From Urbifossiella sp046350095 (lineage in GTDB: Bacteria > Planctomycetota > Planctomycetia > Gemmatales > Gemmataceae), in NCBI GenBank assembly GCA_046350095.1, contig JAXMBA010000002.1:62001-126000 (forward strand): 64,000 nt of DNA, given 5' to 3'. The position numbers and the translations under genes are program-made. Of this stretch, positions 25,225 to 34,632 are shown piece by piece (the stretch's first letter is position 1; every line of letters begins with the position of its first letter). The notes below the pieces were generated by a model, which saw only the letters and a list, made by a program, of their open reading frames with translations, was not told the origin of the DNA and made no database searches.

Positions 25225-28200
25225 TTAGTGGTGGTGGTCGTGCCCCGCGCCGAACAGCCGGTGCCGGGCGTCGCCGGCCGCGCGCACGTACGCCAGCAGG
25301 TCCAGCACCTCGTCGCGGCTCAGCCGGTCGAGCAGGCCGCGCGGCATCATCGACGTGGCCGCCTTCGTCCGGCTGGCGATGTCCGCCACCTTCAACTCCT
25401 TCGGCGTTGCCGCGGCCAGCGGGTTCTCGATTACCTTTACGACCCCGTCCTTCTCGCTCAGAACCATCCCCGTAACCACCGTGTCGTCCGTCTTCACGAA
25501 CCGGAACGTGGCGTACCTGTCCTCGACCCGCAGCGACGGGTCGAGGACGTGGCGCAAGTGCTCGGTGGCGTTCGGGAACACCTTGGCGTCGAGCTTCGCC
25601 AGGTCGGGGCCGAACTCGTTCCCCTGGCCGCCGAGCTTGTGGCACGCGGCACACGTCGCCACCGTGAACAACTGGCGGCCGTTGGCGAAGCTGCGACCGC
25701 CGGCCTTCTCCATCTCGCCGACGGCGCCGGCCAGGTCGTCGAACTTCCACTCGGTCCGCGGGCGGATGTGTTTGAGCAGGTCGTCCTTCGCCTCGGTCGG
25801 GTTCTTCGCCAGGTACGCTTCCGGGTTCTCCAGGTAGGCGTCGAGGTCGGCCACGACGTACAGCGCGCCGTGCATCCGCCGCCAGTGGCCGGGGTACGTG
25901 CAGACGTACGGGTACACCCCCGGCGCGGCCGGCGCCTGGAAGCGGAGCTGCTGCGCCTGCTGCGGCGCGAGGAGGTTGCTGGCGAGGAGGATGCTGCCGG
26001 GCGGCGCCGGCGGTACGTAGTGCTTCTCGGCCGCGCCGGGCTGCGTGGCGAAGGCTTCCGCGAGATTGCCGACCTCGGCCAGCGCCCCGGGCCGGGTGAT
26101 CACGAAGTTGTGCGGCATGATGTCCGTGTTCTCGAACACGAACTCCACCGGCCGGCCCGCCTGCACCACGAGCCGGTCGGTGCTGTAGAGCATCTGGTCC
26201 GTCAGCGTGCCGACGCGCACGACGCGGACGCCGATTTCGCCCAGCTCGCGGCGGGCGCGGCGGGCGTCGTCCGGCGGCAGCAGGCCGGCGAGCGCTTCGC
26301 CGAACTGCATGGCGTCGAGCGCGGCGGGGGTCGTCTTCTGGTCCGCGGGGAGCACGCGGATGCCGGCCATCACCGCGTCGAGCAGCGGCTTCGCGCGGTC
26401 CTTCGGCCACTCCTTCGCGGGGATGCGCAGCAGCGCCGAAACGGCCGCGGGGCGCTCGTCGGCGTCCGCCACGAACTTCGAGATGGCGGTGAAGGCGTCC
26501 GCCTCCTTGCCACGCACGCTCGCCAGCGCCAGCATCGCCGACCGGCGGACGACGCGCTCCGGGTTCGCGGCACCGACGGCGATGTCGATACTCACCTTCG
26601 GCGCGGGATTCTTCAGCTGCTCGAAGGCGACGCCGCGGTCGGCGTCGAGCACCTTCAGCGTGAAGTTTTGCAGCCGGCTGCCGAGGCTGCCGTCGGTGCG
26701 GTTGAAGACGCGGACCAGCTCGATGGGGTACTCCTTGCCGAGGTCCACCTCCCACCACGCGTTGTCAGTGCCCTCCTGGGTGTGCGTCGAAGCGCCGGCG
26801 CCGTACTCGCCGGCGGTGTTGCCGTCGACCGCCCGCGCGGCGACGCCGCCGTAGCCGGTGTTCACCTGCTTCGCGGCCTTCCGCAGCGCCACGTTCTTGC
26901 CGTCGGACAGCACCTCGACCTCGGCGAGCGTCAGCGTCCGCTGCTTGCCCGGCAGCTCGACGCGGACGAAGCGGCCGCGGACGGTCTTGCCGCCGTCGGA
27001 CGTCTTGAGGGCCGGTGGGAGGCCGGCCAGGAGCGATTCGACCTTCGGGTACAGCGCCGCACGCTGCCCCGGGTCGCGGACCAGCGGCGTCGCGGCGACC
27101 AAATCTTGGAGCGACTTCACGGAGCCGGACGCGGCCGCCCACGTCGGTTCGACGGTGCCGTCGATCGTGATCTGTGTGGCGAGCGCCAGCTGCCGGGTGA
27201 GGGCGTGCTTGCCGCGGGCCGCGAGCCCCGCGGCCGCGGCACGAAGTTCCGGCGCCTCGGCCGCGGTCGGCGTGAGGAGGCGGAACAGGTCGAATGTGAC
27301 CGCGTCGGCGGCGGTCTCGCGGGCGTCGTGGTCGCGGATGGCCTCGATCACGACCGACGCGAGGGGCCGGCCGGCGCGCGCCGCCAGGTCGGCGGCGGCC
27401 GCACGGCGGGCGTCGTCGCGGACCCCGGGGCGCGACAGCAGCTCCGTGCTCACGGCCGCGGTCTTCTCCATCCGCAGCAACTGCTCGGTGTCCACGGCGC
27501 GGAGGAAGTAGCGGGCACCGGCCGGCGTGGTGAACGCGATCGGCCGCTTCTCCGCGACCGCGGCCCGCACCAGTGGGTCCAGCGCCTTCATCGTCTCGCC
27601 CATCAGGAATGTCAGGTACTGGTCGGTCGGCTTCTCCTGGGCGATGAACACGACCTCCGCCGCCTCCGCGACGGGGAAGTAGCTCGCGCCCCACACGGCC
27701 ATCAACCGCACACGCGGGTGCTCGTCCGCGGCGGCCGCCTTCAGCCGGTCCAGGGCGTCGGGGATGCGGTCGCGCTGGTACGTCAGGATGCGCACGGCGG
27801 CGGCGCGGGCGCGGAAGTCAGGCGACCGCAGCACGCGGCCCAGCGCCGAAGGATCGGCGACGTTGTGGTTCTGCCGCAGCCACGCGGCTTCGAGCAGCGC
27901 GTGTTCCAACTCCTCGCCCCGGAGTTGCACGGCTCCCGTCGTGATCATCCGCTCCCAGTCCTTCAGCGCCAGCATGACCGCGTCGGTGTCGCGGGCGCCC
28001 AGCTCGCAGCGAACCCGGCTGCGGACGCGGTCCTCGGGGTGCGTCAGCAGCGGCAGCAACTCGGGAATCGGCCGACCCGCGACGGCGGGCGACTTCGACG
28101 GCTCGCGACCCTCGGCGGTCACCTTGTAGACGCGGCCGTGCGTCTTGTTCCGGCTCGGGTCGCGGAGGTTGTGCTGCATGTGGCCGATGATCGGGTTGTG

Positions 28201-30339
28201 CCAGTCGGTGAAGTACACGGCCCCGTCCGGGCCCACGCGCAGGTCGCTCGGGCGGAAGTTCGGGTCGGTGCTGCTCACCAGCGGCGTCTGCTCCTCGGCG
28301 CCGAGGCTGCTGCCGCTGTCGGTCAGCTTGTACCGCAGGATGCCCTGGAAGCCGATCACGTTCGTGACCAGTAGGTTCCCCTCGTACTCCGGCGGGAAGT
28401 GCCGGCTCGACAGGATCTCGATGCCGGCGCACGGCCGCGTCTTCTGCTGGTACACGTGCGGCGGGTTGCCGTGCTTGATCGGGAACGGCAGGTGGCCGCT
28501 GAACAGCGGCGCGTGGAACGGCACCGCCCCGGTGCCGTCGATGACGATGTCCTGGCCCCAGCGGTCGAAGACGTGCCCGTGCGGGTTGGCGAAGCCGAAC
28601 GACACGTAGACGTCGAACCGCTGCGTCCGCGGCTCGTAGCGGAAGACGGCACCGTTGGCGACGCGCTTCGGCGGTCCGTAGGGGTCTTCCACCTGCGAGT
28701 GGTGGAACGTCCCTTCCTGGAAGTAGATCGCGCCGCCAGGATCGGTGACGAAGCTGTTCGCCGTGTGGTGCGTGTCGGCGGTGTCGAGGCCGTGGAGCAC
28801 CCGCTGCCTCACGTCGGCCTTGCCGTCGCCGTCTGTGTCCTTCAGGAACAGCAGGTCCGGGGCGCCGGCGAGGAGCACGCCGCCGTTCACGAAGTCGAAC
28901 CCGGTGGGGTTGTGAAGCCCGTCGGCGAAGACGGTCTGCTTGTCGGCCTTGCCGTCGCCGTCGGTGTCCTCGAAGACGAGGAGCTTGTCGTTCATCGGCT
29001 GGCCCGGCGTCCAGTGCGGGTACGTCGGCCACACGGCGACGTACAGCTTGCCGTCCGGGGAGAAGGCCATCTGCACGGGGTTAATCAGCTCCGGGAACGC
29101 CTTCTCGTCGGCAAACAGCGTGACCTTCAGGCCCGGGGCCACGGTCATGCTCTTGATCGACTCCTCGCCGGTGAGGAACAGGTGCGAGCCGCCCGGCCCC
29201 TTGCCCGGCTTGTTGGTGACGACCGGAATGAGCGGGGGGAGGTTGGAATCGTCGGCCTTCACGACCTGTCCGCGGGCCGCGGCCCACACCACCTTGTCGC
29301 GGTTGCGGACCATCTGGTCGATGACTTCGAGCTCGCGCTGGGCCACCTCGTAGTTCGTCTGCCCATTGACGAACTTCAGCCACGCCCGGCCGCCGAACAC
29401 GCTGTAGCCGTCGGTGGCGCGGTAGCGCTGGAAGAAGAGCGCGTTCTTCTCCACCACCGCGGATCGGATGCGGTTCAGCATGTCGTCGGGCGGCGGGGGG
29501 GACTTGCCGGCGGTCGGGAAGAGTTGCTCGTCGCTGAGGCGGGCGAGGACGCGGTTCCCGTCGTCGGTGAAGTGGACGCCGTTGATCGTCAGCCGCTCCT
29601 TCCCCTCGGCGAAGTGGGCGAGCGTGGGCGTGTAGAGATCGACGACCGGCACGCGGGCGTTCGCACCGACCTCCTTCACGGCGGCGGCGTACAGGGCCAG
29701 GTGCTTGTTGCGGTCGTCGCCGCGCGGCAGGTTCGGGCTCTTGTGGTTCTCGACCGCCGTCGGCGTGAACAGCACCACCCGCGGGGCCGTCTTGCCGTTG
29801 TAGCGCTGGGCGCGGACGTGCTCGACGAACTCGCCGAGCTGCTGCTTGAACTGCGGCAGCCCGGCCTCGCCGGCCCAGCTCTCGTTCGCGCCGAAGAAGG
29901 CGAAGATCACGTCGGCGTTGGTGCCGACGTTCTCGAAGCGGTTGAGCTTCACCGCGGCCTTGTCGCCGACCGCGTTCGGGTTCGGCACCGGCGCCGCGCC
30001 GGCGAGCCACTGGTCGGCGGTACCGAAGTCCTGCGACCGGAGCCGCTTGTTGAACTCGGGCTGCGCCGTGTAGCCGCCCACCTCGTCACCGCTGAAGCCG
30101 AGGTTGCGGATCGTCAGGTCGTGTTCCGGGTGGCGGGCGTGGAGGTACGTTTCGAGCCACCCGTCGTGCTGCATCCGCTCGGCGAGCGTGTTGCCGATGA
30201 TGCAGACGTGGTCGCCGCGTTCCAGACGGAAGGCGGGAGCCGGCTGCGCGACGGCGGGCTCGGGGCGGAGCCACACCGCGACGGCCGCGGCGACGAGGGG
30301 CAGGACGACGAGCAGGGCGCGGACACGACCGCCGGGCAT
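25225..30339 (-). CDS. Giant PVC-type cytochrome c / cupredoxin / GDSL fusion
   Basis: 1704 residues with a signal peptide (VRALLVVLPLVAAAVAVWL). Domains in order: SGNH/GDSL-hydrolase-like (about 35-275, with IIGNTLAERM replacing GDSL and an FFGANES block); a PVC membrane-bound-dehydrogenase-type beta-propeller (about 400-745, with FEDTDGDGKAD and FLKDTDGDGKAD calcium-type loops); HEAT-like repeats (about 750-1060); an F5/8-type-C-like domain (about 1115-1235); more helical repeats; a cupredoxin (about 1385-1490, PHNF...YPYVCTYPGHWRRMHG supplying His, Cys, His, Met copper ligands); and a cytochrome c/heme-binding domain (CAACH about 1563). It ends in HDHHH. Probably a periplasmic redox enzyme with an internal copper-to-heme electron route. 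GGAG precedes the ATG. Confidence 0.88.
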   Translation of the reverse strand: MPGGRVRALLVVLPLVAAAVAVWLRPEPAVAQPAPAFRLERGDHVCIIGNTLAERMQHDGWLETYLHARHPEHDLTIRNLGFSGDEVGGYTAQPEFNKRLRSQDFGTADQWLAGAAPVPNPNAVGDKAAVKLNRFENVGTNADVIFAFFGANESWAGEAGLPQFKQQLGEFVEHVRAQRYNGKTAPRVVLFTPTAVENHKSPNLPRGDDRNKHLALYAAAVKEVGANARVPVVDLYTPTLAHFAEGKERLTINGVHFTDDGNRVLARLSDEQLFPTAGKSPPPPDDMLNRIRSAVVEKNALFFQRYRATDGYSVFGGRAWLKFVNGQTNYEVAQRELEVIDQMVRNRDKVVWAAARGQVVKADDSNLPPLIPVVTNKPGKGPGGSHLFLTGEESIKSMTVAPGLKVTLFADEKAFPELINPVQMAFSPDGKLYVAVWPTYPHWTPGQPMNDKLLVFEDTDGDGKADKQTVFADGLHNPTGFDFVNGGVLLAGAPDLLFLKDTDGDGKADVRQRVLHGLDTADTHHTANSFVTDPGGAIYFQEGTFHHSQVEDPYGPPKRVANGAVFRYEPRTQRFDVYVSFGFANPHGHVFDRWGQDIVIDGTGAVPFHAPLFSGHLPFPIKHGNPPHVYQQKTRPCAGIEILSSRHFPPEYEGNLLVTNVIGFQGILRYKLTDSGSSLGAEEQTPLVSSTDPNFRPSDLRVGPDGAVYFTDWHNPIIGHMQHNLRDPSRNKTHGRVYKVTAEGREPSKSPAVAGRPIPELLPLLTHPEDRVRSRVRCELGARDTDAVMLALKDWERMITTGAVQLRGEELEHALLEAAWLRQNHNVADPSALGRVLRSPDFRARAAAVRILTYQRDRIPDALDRLKAAAADEHPRVRLMAVWGASYFPVAEAAEVVFIAQEKPTDQYLTFLMGETMKALDPLVRAAVAEKRPIAFTTPAGARYFLRAVDTEQLLRMEKTAAVSTELLSRPGVRDDARRAAAADLAARAGRPLASVVIEAIRDHDARETAADAVTFDLFRLLTPTAAEAPELRAAAAGLAARGKHALTRQLALATQITIDGTVEPTWAAASGSVKSLQDLVAATPLVRDPGQRAALYPKVESLLAGLPPALKTSDGGKTVRGRFVRVELPGKQRTLTLAEVEVLSDGKNVALRKAAKQVNTGYGGVAARAVDGNTAGEYGAGASTHTQEGTDNAWWEVDLGKEYPIELVRVFNRTDGSLGSRLQNFTLKVLDADRGVAFEQLKNPAPKVSIDIAVGAANPERVVRRSAMLALASVRGKEADAFTAISKFVADADERPAAVSALLRIPAKEWPKDRAKPLLDAVMAGIRVLPADQKTTPAALDAMQFGEALAGLLPPDDARRARRELGEIGVRVVRVGTLTDQMLYSTDRLVVQAGRPVEFVFENTDIMPHNFVITRPGALAEVGNLAEAFATQPGAAEKHYVPPAPPGSILLASNLLAPQQAQQLRFQAPAAPGVYPYVCTYPGHWRRMHGALYVVADLDAYLENPEAYLAKNPTEAKDDLLKHIRPRTEWKFDDLAGAVGEMEKAGGRSFANGRQLFTVATCAACHKLGGQGNEFGPDLAKLDAKVFPNATEHLRHVLDPSLRVEDRYATFRFVKTDDTVVTGMVLSEKDGVVKVIENPLAAATPKELKVADIASRTKAATSMMPRGLLDRLSRDEVLDLLAYVRAAGDARHRLFGAGHDHHH

Positions 30340-30508
30340 GGGAGGGCTCCGGGGAGGGGGCGGGGTGGGAGCCGTTGTACGCCACGGCGGCTGGGCGGGA
30401 AAGCCGGGGGGTGCTGGCGTGCGAACGCGGTCGACCCTTACGGCCGAGTGAAAGAAGACTCGCGGCGCGAAGCCCCAACGCAGTCGATCGTCACATCGTT
30501 TGATACAC

Positions 30509-30550
30509 TTGTTTCCGCGACCCGGTGGGGGGGTCGGCCGAAACAATAAT
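30509..30550 (+). repeat. 42-nt palindromic intergenic repeat, copy 1
   Basis: The sequence starts TTGTTTCCGCGACCCGGTGG and ends CGAAACAATAAT. It has inverted ends (TTGTTTC/GAAACAA) and differs at only a few positions from the reverse complement of 55517-55558. It is less GC-rich at its ends than its surroundings. Confidence 0.6.
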
Positions 30551-30652
30551 CTCGACCAAACTGTCGTTCCCGGCCGGTTCGCCGCTTGACAACGGCCGGA
30601 TCGTGGGGCGGGATATGCGGCGCGACCGTCGGTGACGCCAACGCTTGTCTGG

Positions 30653-30658
30653 TAGGAT
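30653..30658 (+). promoter_or_regulatory. Putative -10 box for nicotinate phosphoribosyltransferase
   Basis: TAGGAT lies 25 nt before the ATG at 30684, giving a predicted leader of about 19 nt. GGTGAC at 30631-30636 is a weak -35 candidate at 16-nt spacing. Confidence 0.35.
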
Positions 30659-30683
30659 ACCGTCCACCCCGTGAGGCGTCGTC

Positions 30684-32156
30684 ATGCCGGACCCGTTCGC
30701 TGCCGCACGCCGGGCGATGCGCGACGAGTTCTTCGCCAAGCTGTTCCTCCTCGGCGGCTGGGTCGGCGGCACCGACACGTACAAGCGCACCATGTGGGCC
30801 GCCGTGCCCGACGTGGCCCTGCAACCGGCCGCGTACCACCTCACGTTCCGCAAGCCGCTCGCGGAACCCGGCGCCGGCAACCGCCTCGTCATGGCCGGGC
30901 ACGAGGCCATGCTCGCGCAGTGGTTCCACAGGCCGCTCCACCGCGCCGACGTGGAGCTGGCCCGCCGCTGGTACGCCGAACACTCCGCGGTGAAGGCGTT
31001 CCCGCACGAGGTGTGGGACGCCGTCCTCGCCGCGACCCCCGGCGACGACCTGACGCTTCCGCTCGACGTGTGGGGCTTCCCCGGCGGGCAGACGTTCGTG
31101 GCCGGGGTGCCGTGCCTGTCGTTCGAGGGGCCGGGCGGGCTTGTCTCGTACCTCGAACCGGCCATGTGCCGCTACTTCGCCCCCGTCATCCAGGCGACCA
31201 AGGCGCGGCTGATGGCGGCAGCCACGCCGCGGGACGCCGAGTTCGGCCTCCGCAGCGCCCCGGCCGAGGTGAACAACCTCGTGCTGCTGCTGGCCCGCTA
31301 CGTCGGCGGCGGCGGGCAGCTCACGAGCAACGACACGGCGGAGTTCCTGTGGCCCGAACTGTTCCGCAGCGTCGGCACGATCGGCCACGAGATGATGTGC
31401 GCCGCCCAGCGCTTCGACCGCACCCTGGCCGACGCCGAGTTCGAGATGATGGACCGCTACGTGAGCCGCATGGGCACCGCGTCGCTGCTGTGCGACCTCG
31501 TTGACGCCGAGACCGTGGGACTCGAAAACGCCCTGCGCGTGATCCGCGCCCACCCGGAAACCGACCGCGTCGGCGTGCGGGTGGACAGCGGCGACATCGC
31601 GGCGCAGTGCGTGCTGTACTTCGAGCGGATCGCCGCGCTGGGCGTGCCGCCGCGGACGATCGTGTTCGAGGACGAGGTGACGCCCGAACAGGTCCGCCGC
31701 GTCTACGACGTGTTCCGCCAGCGGACCGGCACCGAGCCGACGATGCTGTTCCCCGGCGCCGGCGGCTACTGGTGGCGGCTCGTCCACCGCGACAGCGTGA
31801 GCGCCGCGTTCAAGCGCGGGGCGACGGCGGGGCTGCCGAACATCAAGTTCTCCAACTCGCCGGGGAAGGAGAGCCTCCCGGGCACGGTGCGGGTGTACGC
31901 CCGCGGCGACGTGCTCATCGCGGCCGACGCCGGCGAGGAGATCGACGGCGAGCCGCTGTTCGTGAAGCTGGTGGATCAGGGCCGCATCGTGTACCGCGAG
32001 GACTTCTCGGAGCAGCGCGCGCGGGCGGAGCGGACGTGGGGCCGGTTCGTACGCTGGGAGCCGTCGCCCCGCGTGGCCGGGTGGCTGGAGCGGTTCCGGG
32101 CGATGCGCGCGGCCGAGGTCGCCGCCGCCCGCGACCGGCTCGCGGGCGGCGGCTAG
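30684..32156 (+). CDS. pncB: Nicotinate phosphoribosyltransferase
   Basis: 490 residues. It catalyses nicotinate + PRPP to NaMN in NAD salvage. Family segments: FLLGGWVGGTDTYKRTM near the N-terminus, SVGTIGHEMM (the active-site His phosphorylated by ATP in this family), VGVRVDSGDIAAQCVLYFE (PRPP/phosphate binding) and FSNSPGKESLPGTVRVY. Length fits the bacterial/eukaryotic NAPRTase rather than the shorter PncB of enterobacteria; nicotinamide phosphoribosyltransferase is a less likely alternative. It is followed 27 nt downstream by an envelope protein gene. Confidence 0.85.
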   Translation: MPDPFAAARRAMRDEFFAKLFLLGGWVGGTDTYKRTMWAAVPDVALQPAAYHLTFRKPLAEPGAGNRLVMAGHEAMLAQWFHRPLHRADVELARRWYAEHSAVKAFPHEVWDAVLAATPGDDLTLPLDVWGFPGGQTFVAGVPCLSFEGPGGLVSYLEPAMCRYFAPVIQATKARLMAAATPRDAEFGLRSAPAEVNNLVLLLARYVGGGGQLTSNDTAEFLWPELFRSVGTIGHEMMCAAQRFDRTLADAEFEMMDRYVSRMGTASLLCDLVDAETVGLENALRVIRAHPETDRVGVRVDSGDIAAQCVLYFERIAALGVPPRTIVFEDEVTPEQVRRVYDVFRQRTGTEPTMLFPGAGGYWWRLVHRDSVSAAFKRGATAGLPNIKFSNSPGKESLPGTVRVYARGDVLIAADAGEEIDGEPLFVKLVDQGRIVYREDFSEQRARAERTWGRFVRWEPSPRVAGWLERFRAMRAAEVAAARDRLAGGG

Positions 32157-32183
32157 AATGCCCCGGTTCCCCGGGAGCCGTGT

Positions 32184-33281
32184 ATGCGTCGGTTCGCGCT
32201 CGTACTTGGGGTCGGGCTGCTGGGCGTGCTGCCGGGCCGCGCCGTGCTGTACTCCCCCGACGACCCGATGGTCGTCCCCGTCCGCCCGGACGGCACCGCC
32301 GAGGCGCTGCCGTTCGACGTACTCCGCCTCCGCCTCGCGCAGCTCGGGAACGTCGCCAACCCGCAGCCGGGGCCGAACGGGCAGCCGAACCCGGACCGGT
32401 CGAAGGTGCTGAAGCGCGTCCAGGACCGCCCCTCGGCGAAGACCGCGGACGACGCCGCGGCCCAGGCCGCCGACCTGATCCGCCTCGGCAACGGCGGGCA
32501 GGTGGCCTACGCCGACCACGCGCTGAAGCTCCTCTACCCCTTCCGCGGCGGCCGGCAACCGAACTACTTCGTGTTCACCACGCTCGCCGCCGTGTACGCG
32601 GCCCGCGGCGAGTGGCGCATGGCCGAGGAGGCCCACGCCGCCGCGTTGTTCGACGCCGAGATGCCCGCGGCCGTGAAGGGCTGGAGCGGTCCCCAGCGCG
32701 ACTGGCTCTGCAAGTTCGACGACACGTACCTCCCGCACTACTACCGCCTCCAGCGCACGGAGTCCGAGTTGAAGCCGCGGCCGGCGCCCGAGGCCGAGCT
32801 GCCGACGCCGCTGTTCCCACTCCCGGACAAGGACGGCAAGGCGAACCTGGTGCGGTTCGTGAACAACGCCGGCGTCTACGAGCCGGGCACGCTGGCGGCC
32901 GCGGAGAGGGCGAAGCTGCCGCCGGACGCGCTGGCGGTGGCGCAGCAGATGATGATGCTGTTCCCCGGCGACACGCGGCTGTACTGGCTGCTGGCCGAGC
33001 TGTACGCCGCGGACAACAAGCTGGACGAGGCGGTCATCATCCTCGACGAGTGTGCCTGGTCGCGGCAGTACGGCAACCGCGTGGCGTTCATGGAACACCG
33101 GGCCGCGATCCGCTCGGCGATCGACGCGCGGCCGAAGCCCGTCGAGCCGACCCCGCCGATCAGCCTGCCGATGATCTTCGTCTACTTCGCGGTCGTGGTG
33201 GTGATCGGCGTGGTGGCGCTGGTGCGGGCGCTGCGGAAGGGCGGGCCGCGGGCCGGCTGCGGGCTGTTGGGCTGCGGCTGA
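32184..33281 (+). CDS. Exported helical-repeat protein with C-terminal membrane anchor
   Basis: 365 residues. The N-terminus MRRFALVLGVGLLGVLPG is a signal peptide. The central part has helical hairpins resembling TPRs (VFTTLAAVYAARGEWRMAEEAHAAALFD and LYWLLAELYAADNKLDEAVIILDECAW, read as two units). A single C-terminal membrane helix (MIFVYFAVVVVIGVVALVRAL) is followed by a basic Gly/Cys tail. Probably a periplasmic scaffold anchored in the cytoplasmic membrane. GGGAG precedes the ATG; TAGAAT lies at the end of the preceding gene (32154-32159). Confidence 0.75.
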   Translation: MRRFALVLGVGLLGVLPGRAVLYSPDDPMVVPVRPDGTAEALPFDVLRLRLAQLGNVANPQPGPNGQPNPDRSKVLKRVQDRPSAKTADDAAAQAADLIRLGNGGQVAYADHALKLLYPFRGGRQPNYFVFTTLAAVYAARGEWRMAEEAHAAALFDAEMPAAVKGWSGPQRDWLCKFDDTYLPHYYRLQRTESELKPRPAPEAELPTPLFPLPDKDGKANLVRFVNNAGVYEPGTLAAAERAKLPPDALAVAQQMMMLFPGDTRLYWLLAELYAADNKLDEAVIILDECAWSRQYGNRVAFMEHRAAIRSAIDARPKPVEPTPPISLPMIFVYFAVVVVIGVVALVRALRKGGPRAGCGLLGCG

Positions 33282-33286
33282 CCGGG

Positions 33287-34429
33287 TCAGTTCAGCGTCA
33301 CCAGCGGCCGGCCGGTGCTCCAGCGGCGCTCGGCCGGCTGCGTCCGTACCACCTCGTGGTACAGCGTGTCGCGCTCCACCGGCACGCGGCCCGCCTCCTG
33401 GATCATCCGCCGCAACTCCGCCACGCTCAACTGCTGCGGCGAGTCGCTGCCGGCGGCGTGATAGATCGTCTCGTGCACCACCGTGCCGTCGATGTCGTCG
33501 GCGCCGTACCTCTGGGCCACCTGCGCCGTCTTGATGCCGAGCATCTGCCAGTACGCCTTCACGTGCGGGAAGTTGTCCAGCATCAGCCGCGAGATCGCCA
33601 TCGTCTTCAGGTCCATTAACCCGCTCGGCTTCGGGATGTCCTTCCCCAGCGGGTTATTCGTCGGGTGGAAGGCCAGCGGGATGAACGTCTGGAACCCGCC
33701 CGTCTCGTCCTGGAGGCCGCGCAGCCGCAGCAGGTGGTCGATGCGGTGCTCGGGCTTCTCGATGTGCCCGTACAGCATCGTGGCGTTCGACTTGCCGCCC
33801 AACTCGTGCCACTCGCGGTGGACGCGGAGCCACTGGTCGGCGTCGGCCTTGTAGTCGCAGATGACGGTGCGCACGTCCGGGTGGAAGATCTCGGCCCCGC
33901 CGCCGGGGAGGCTGCCCAGGCCGACCGCCTTCATCTCGGCGAGCAGGTCTTTGGTGGGGCGCTTGGTGAGCCGCTCGAACCAGTCCCACTCGACGGCCGT
34001 CCACGCCTTCAGGTGGAGGGCGGGGAATTCGCGGTGGATCACCTTGATGATGCCGAGGTACCACTCGTACGGGAGTTGGTGGTGGAGCCCGCCGACGACG
34101 TGGAGTTCGGTCGCGCCCTGCTCGGTCGCCTCCCGGGCGCGGGCGAGGATCTGCTCGCCGTTCATCACGAACGCGGTCGGCCCCTTCAGGTCGGAGCGGA
34201 ACGAACAGAAGGTGCAGCGGTAGACGCAGACGTTCGTCGGGTTGAGGTGCTGGTTCACGTTGTAGTACGTGACGTTGCCGTTCTTCTGCTCGCGGACGTG
34301 GTTGGCCAGTTCGCCGAGGGTGAACAGGTCGGCGCTGGCTTCGAGGGCGAGGCCGTCGTCGAACGTGAGGCGGTCGCCGGCGAGAACCTTGTCGCGGATC
34401 GCCGCGAGGGCGGGGTCGGTGGGGGTCAT
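33287..34429 (-). CDS. mqnE: Aminofutalosine synthase (radical SAM)
   Basis: 380 residues. MqnE joins 3-[(1-carboxyvinyl)oxy]benzoate to SAM in the futalosine route to menaquinone. The radical-SAM cluster is CVYRCTFC (Cys 68, 72, 75), preceded by NVTYYNVNQHLNPTNV, which distinguishes MqnE from MqnC. Further family segments are ELHVVGGLHHQLPYEWY and SLPGGGAEIFHPDVR. The start at 34429 removes a 13-residue extension lacking family similarity. The window holds no other mqn gene, so the pathway is scattered, as is usual in planctomycetes. It is convergent with the anchored protein gene (5 nt apart). Confidence 0.93.
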   Translation of the reverse strand: MTPTDPALAAIRDKVLAGDRLTFDDGLALEASADLFTLGELANHVREQKNGNVTYYNVNQHLNPTNVCVYRCTFCSFRSDLKGPTAFVMNGEQILARAREATEQGATELHVVGGLHHQLPYEWYLGIIKVIHREFPALHLKAWTAVEWDWFERLTKRPTKDLLAEMKAVGLGSLPGGGAEIFHPDVRTVICDYKADADQWLRVHREWHELGGKSNATMLYGHIEKPEHRIDHLLRLRGLQDETGGFQTFIPLAFHPTNNPLGKDIPKPSGLMDLKTMAISRLMLDNFPHVKAYWQMLGIKTAQVAQRYGADDIDGTVVHETIYHAAGSDSPQQLSVAELRRMIQEAGRVPVERDTLYHEVVRTQPAERRWSTGRPLVTLN

Positions 34430-34632
34430 GGCGGTCCCGGGTTGCGGTGCGGGGTGTTTTAGCCGCACACTTGGTTAACCGCAATTCGCGGGGCGGGGCA
34501 ACCCACCGATCGCACTCCGGGCCTGCCGAAATCCCCGAGAGGGCCTACCTTACGAGCCCGCCGGCTTTTCCTCACGCGGCCGGCCGCAGGGGTCGATAAT
34601 CGATCCGGGTGCGTGGCCAGGAGGGCCGGCGA

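Larger units (their letters stand above)
30340..30683. other. Divergent promoter region with palindromic repeat
   Basis: 344 nt between the giant cytochrome gene and the nicotinate phosphoribosyltransferase gene. It holds one copy of a 42-nt repeat (30509-30550), a perfect TTGACA (30586-30591) with no well-spaced -10, and TAGGAT (30653-30658) about 25 nt before the rightward ATG with GGTGAC 16 nt further upstream. No gene or riboswitch was recognised. Confidence 0.4.

Noticed and set aside
25165..28374. A 1069-codon plus-strand open frame
   Set aside because: Antisense shadow of the giant cytochrome gene, whose frame carries all recognisable motifs.
30586..30591. Perfect TTGACA as the -35 box of pncB
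   Set aside because: No TANNNT hexamer lies at 16-18 nt spacing; the TAGGAT at 30653 is too far to pair with it.
30438..33098. An 886-codon minus-strand open frame over pncB
   Set aside because: Antisense to the nicotinate phosphoribosyltransferase and the anchored protein genes; no domain, shadow composition.
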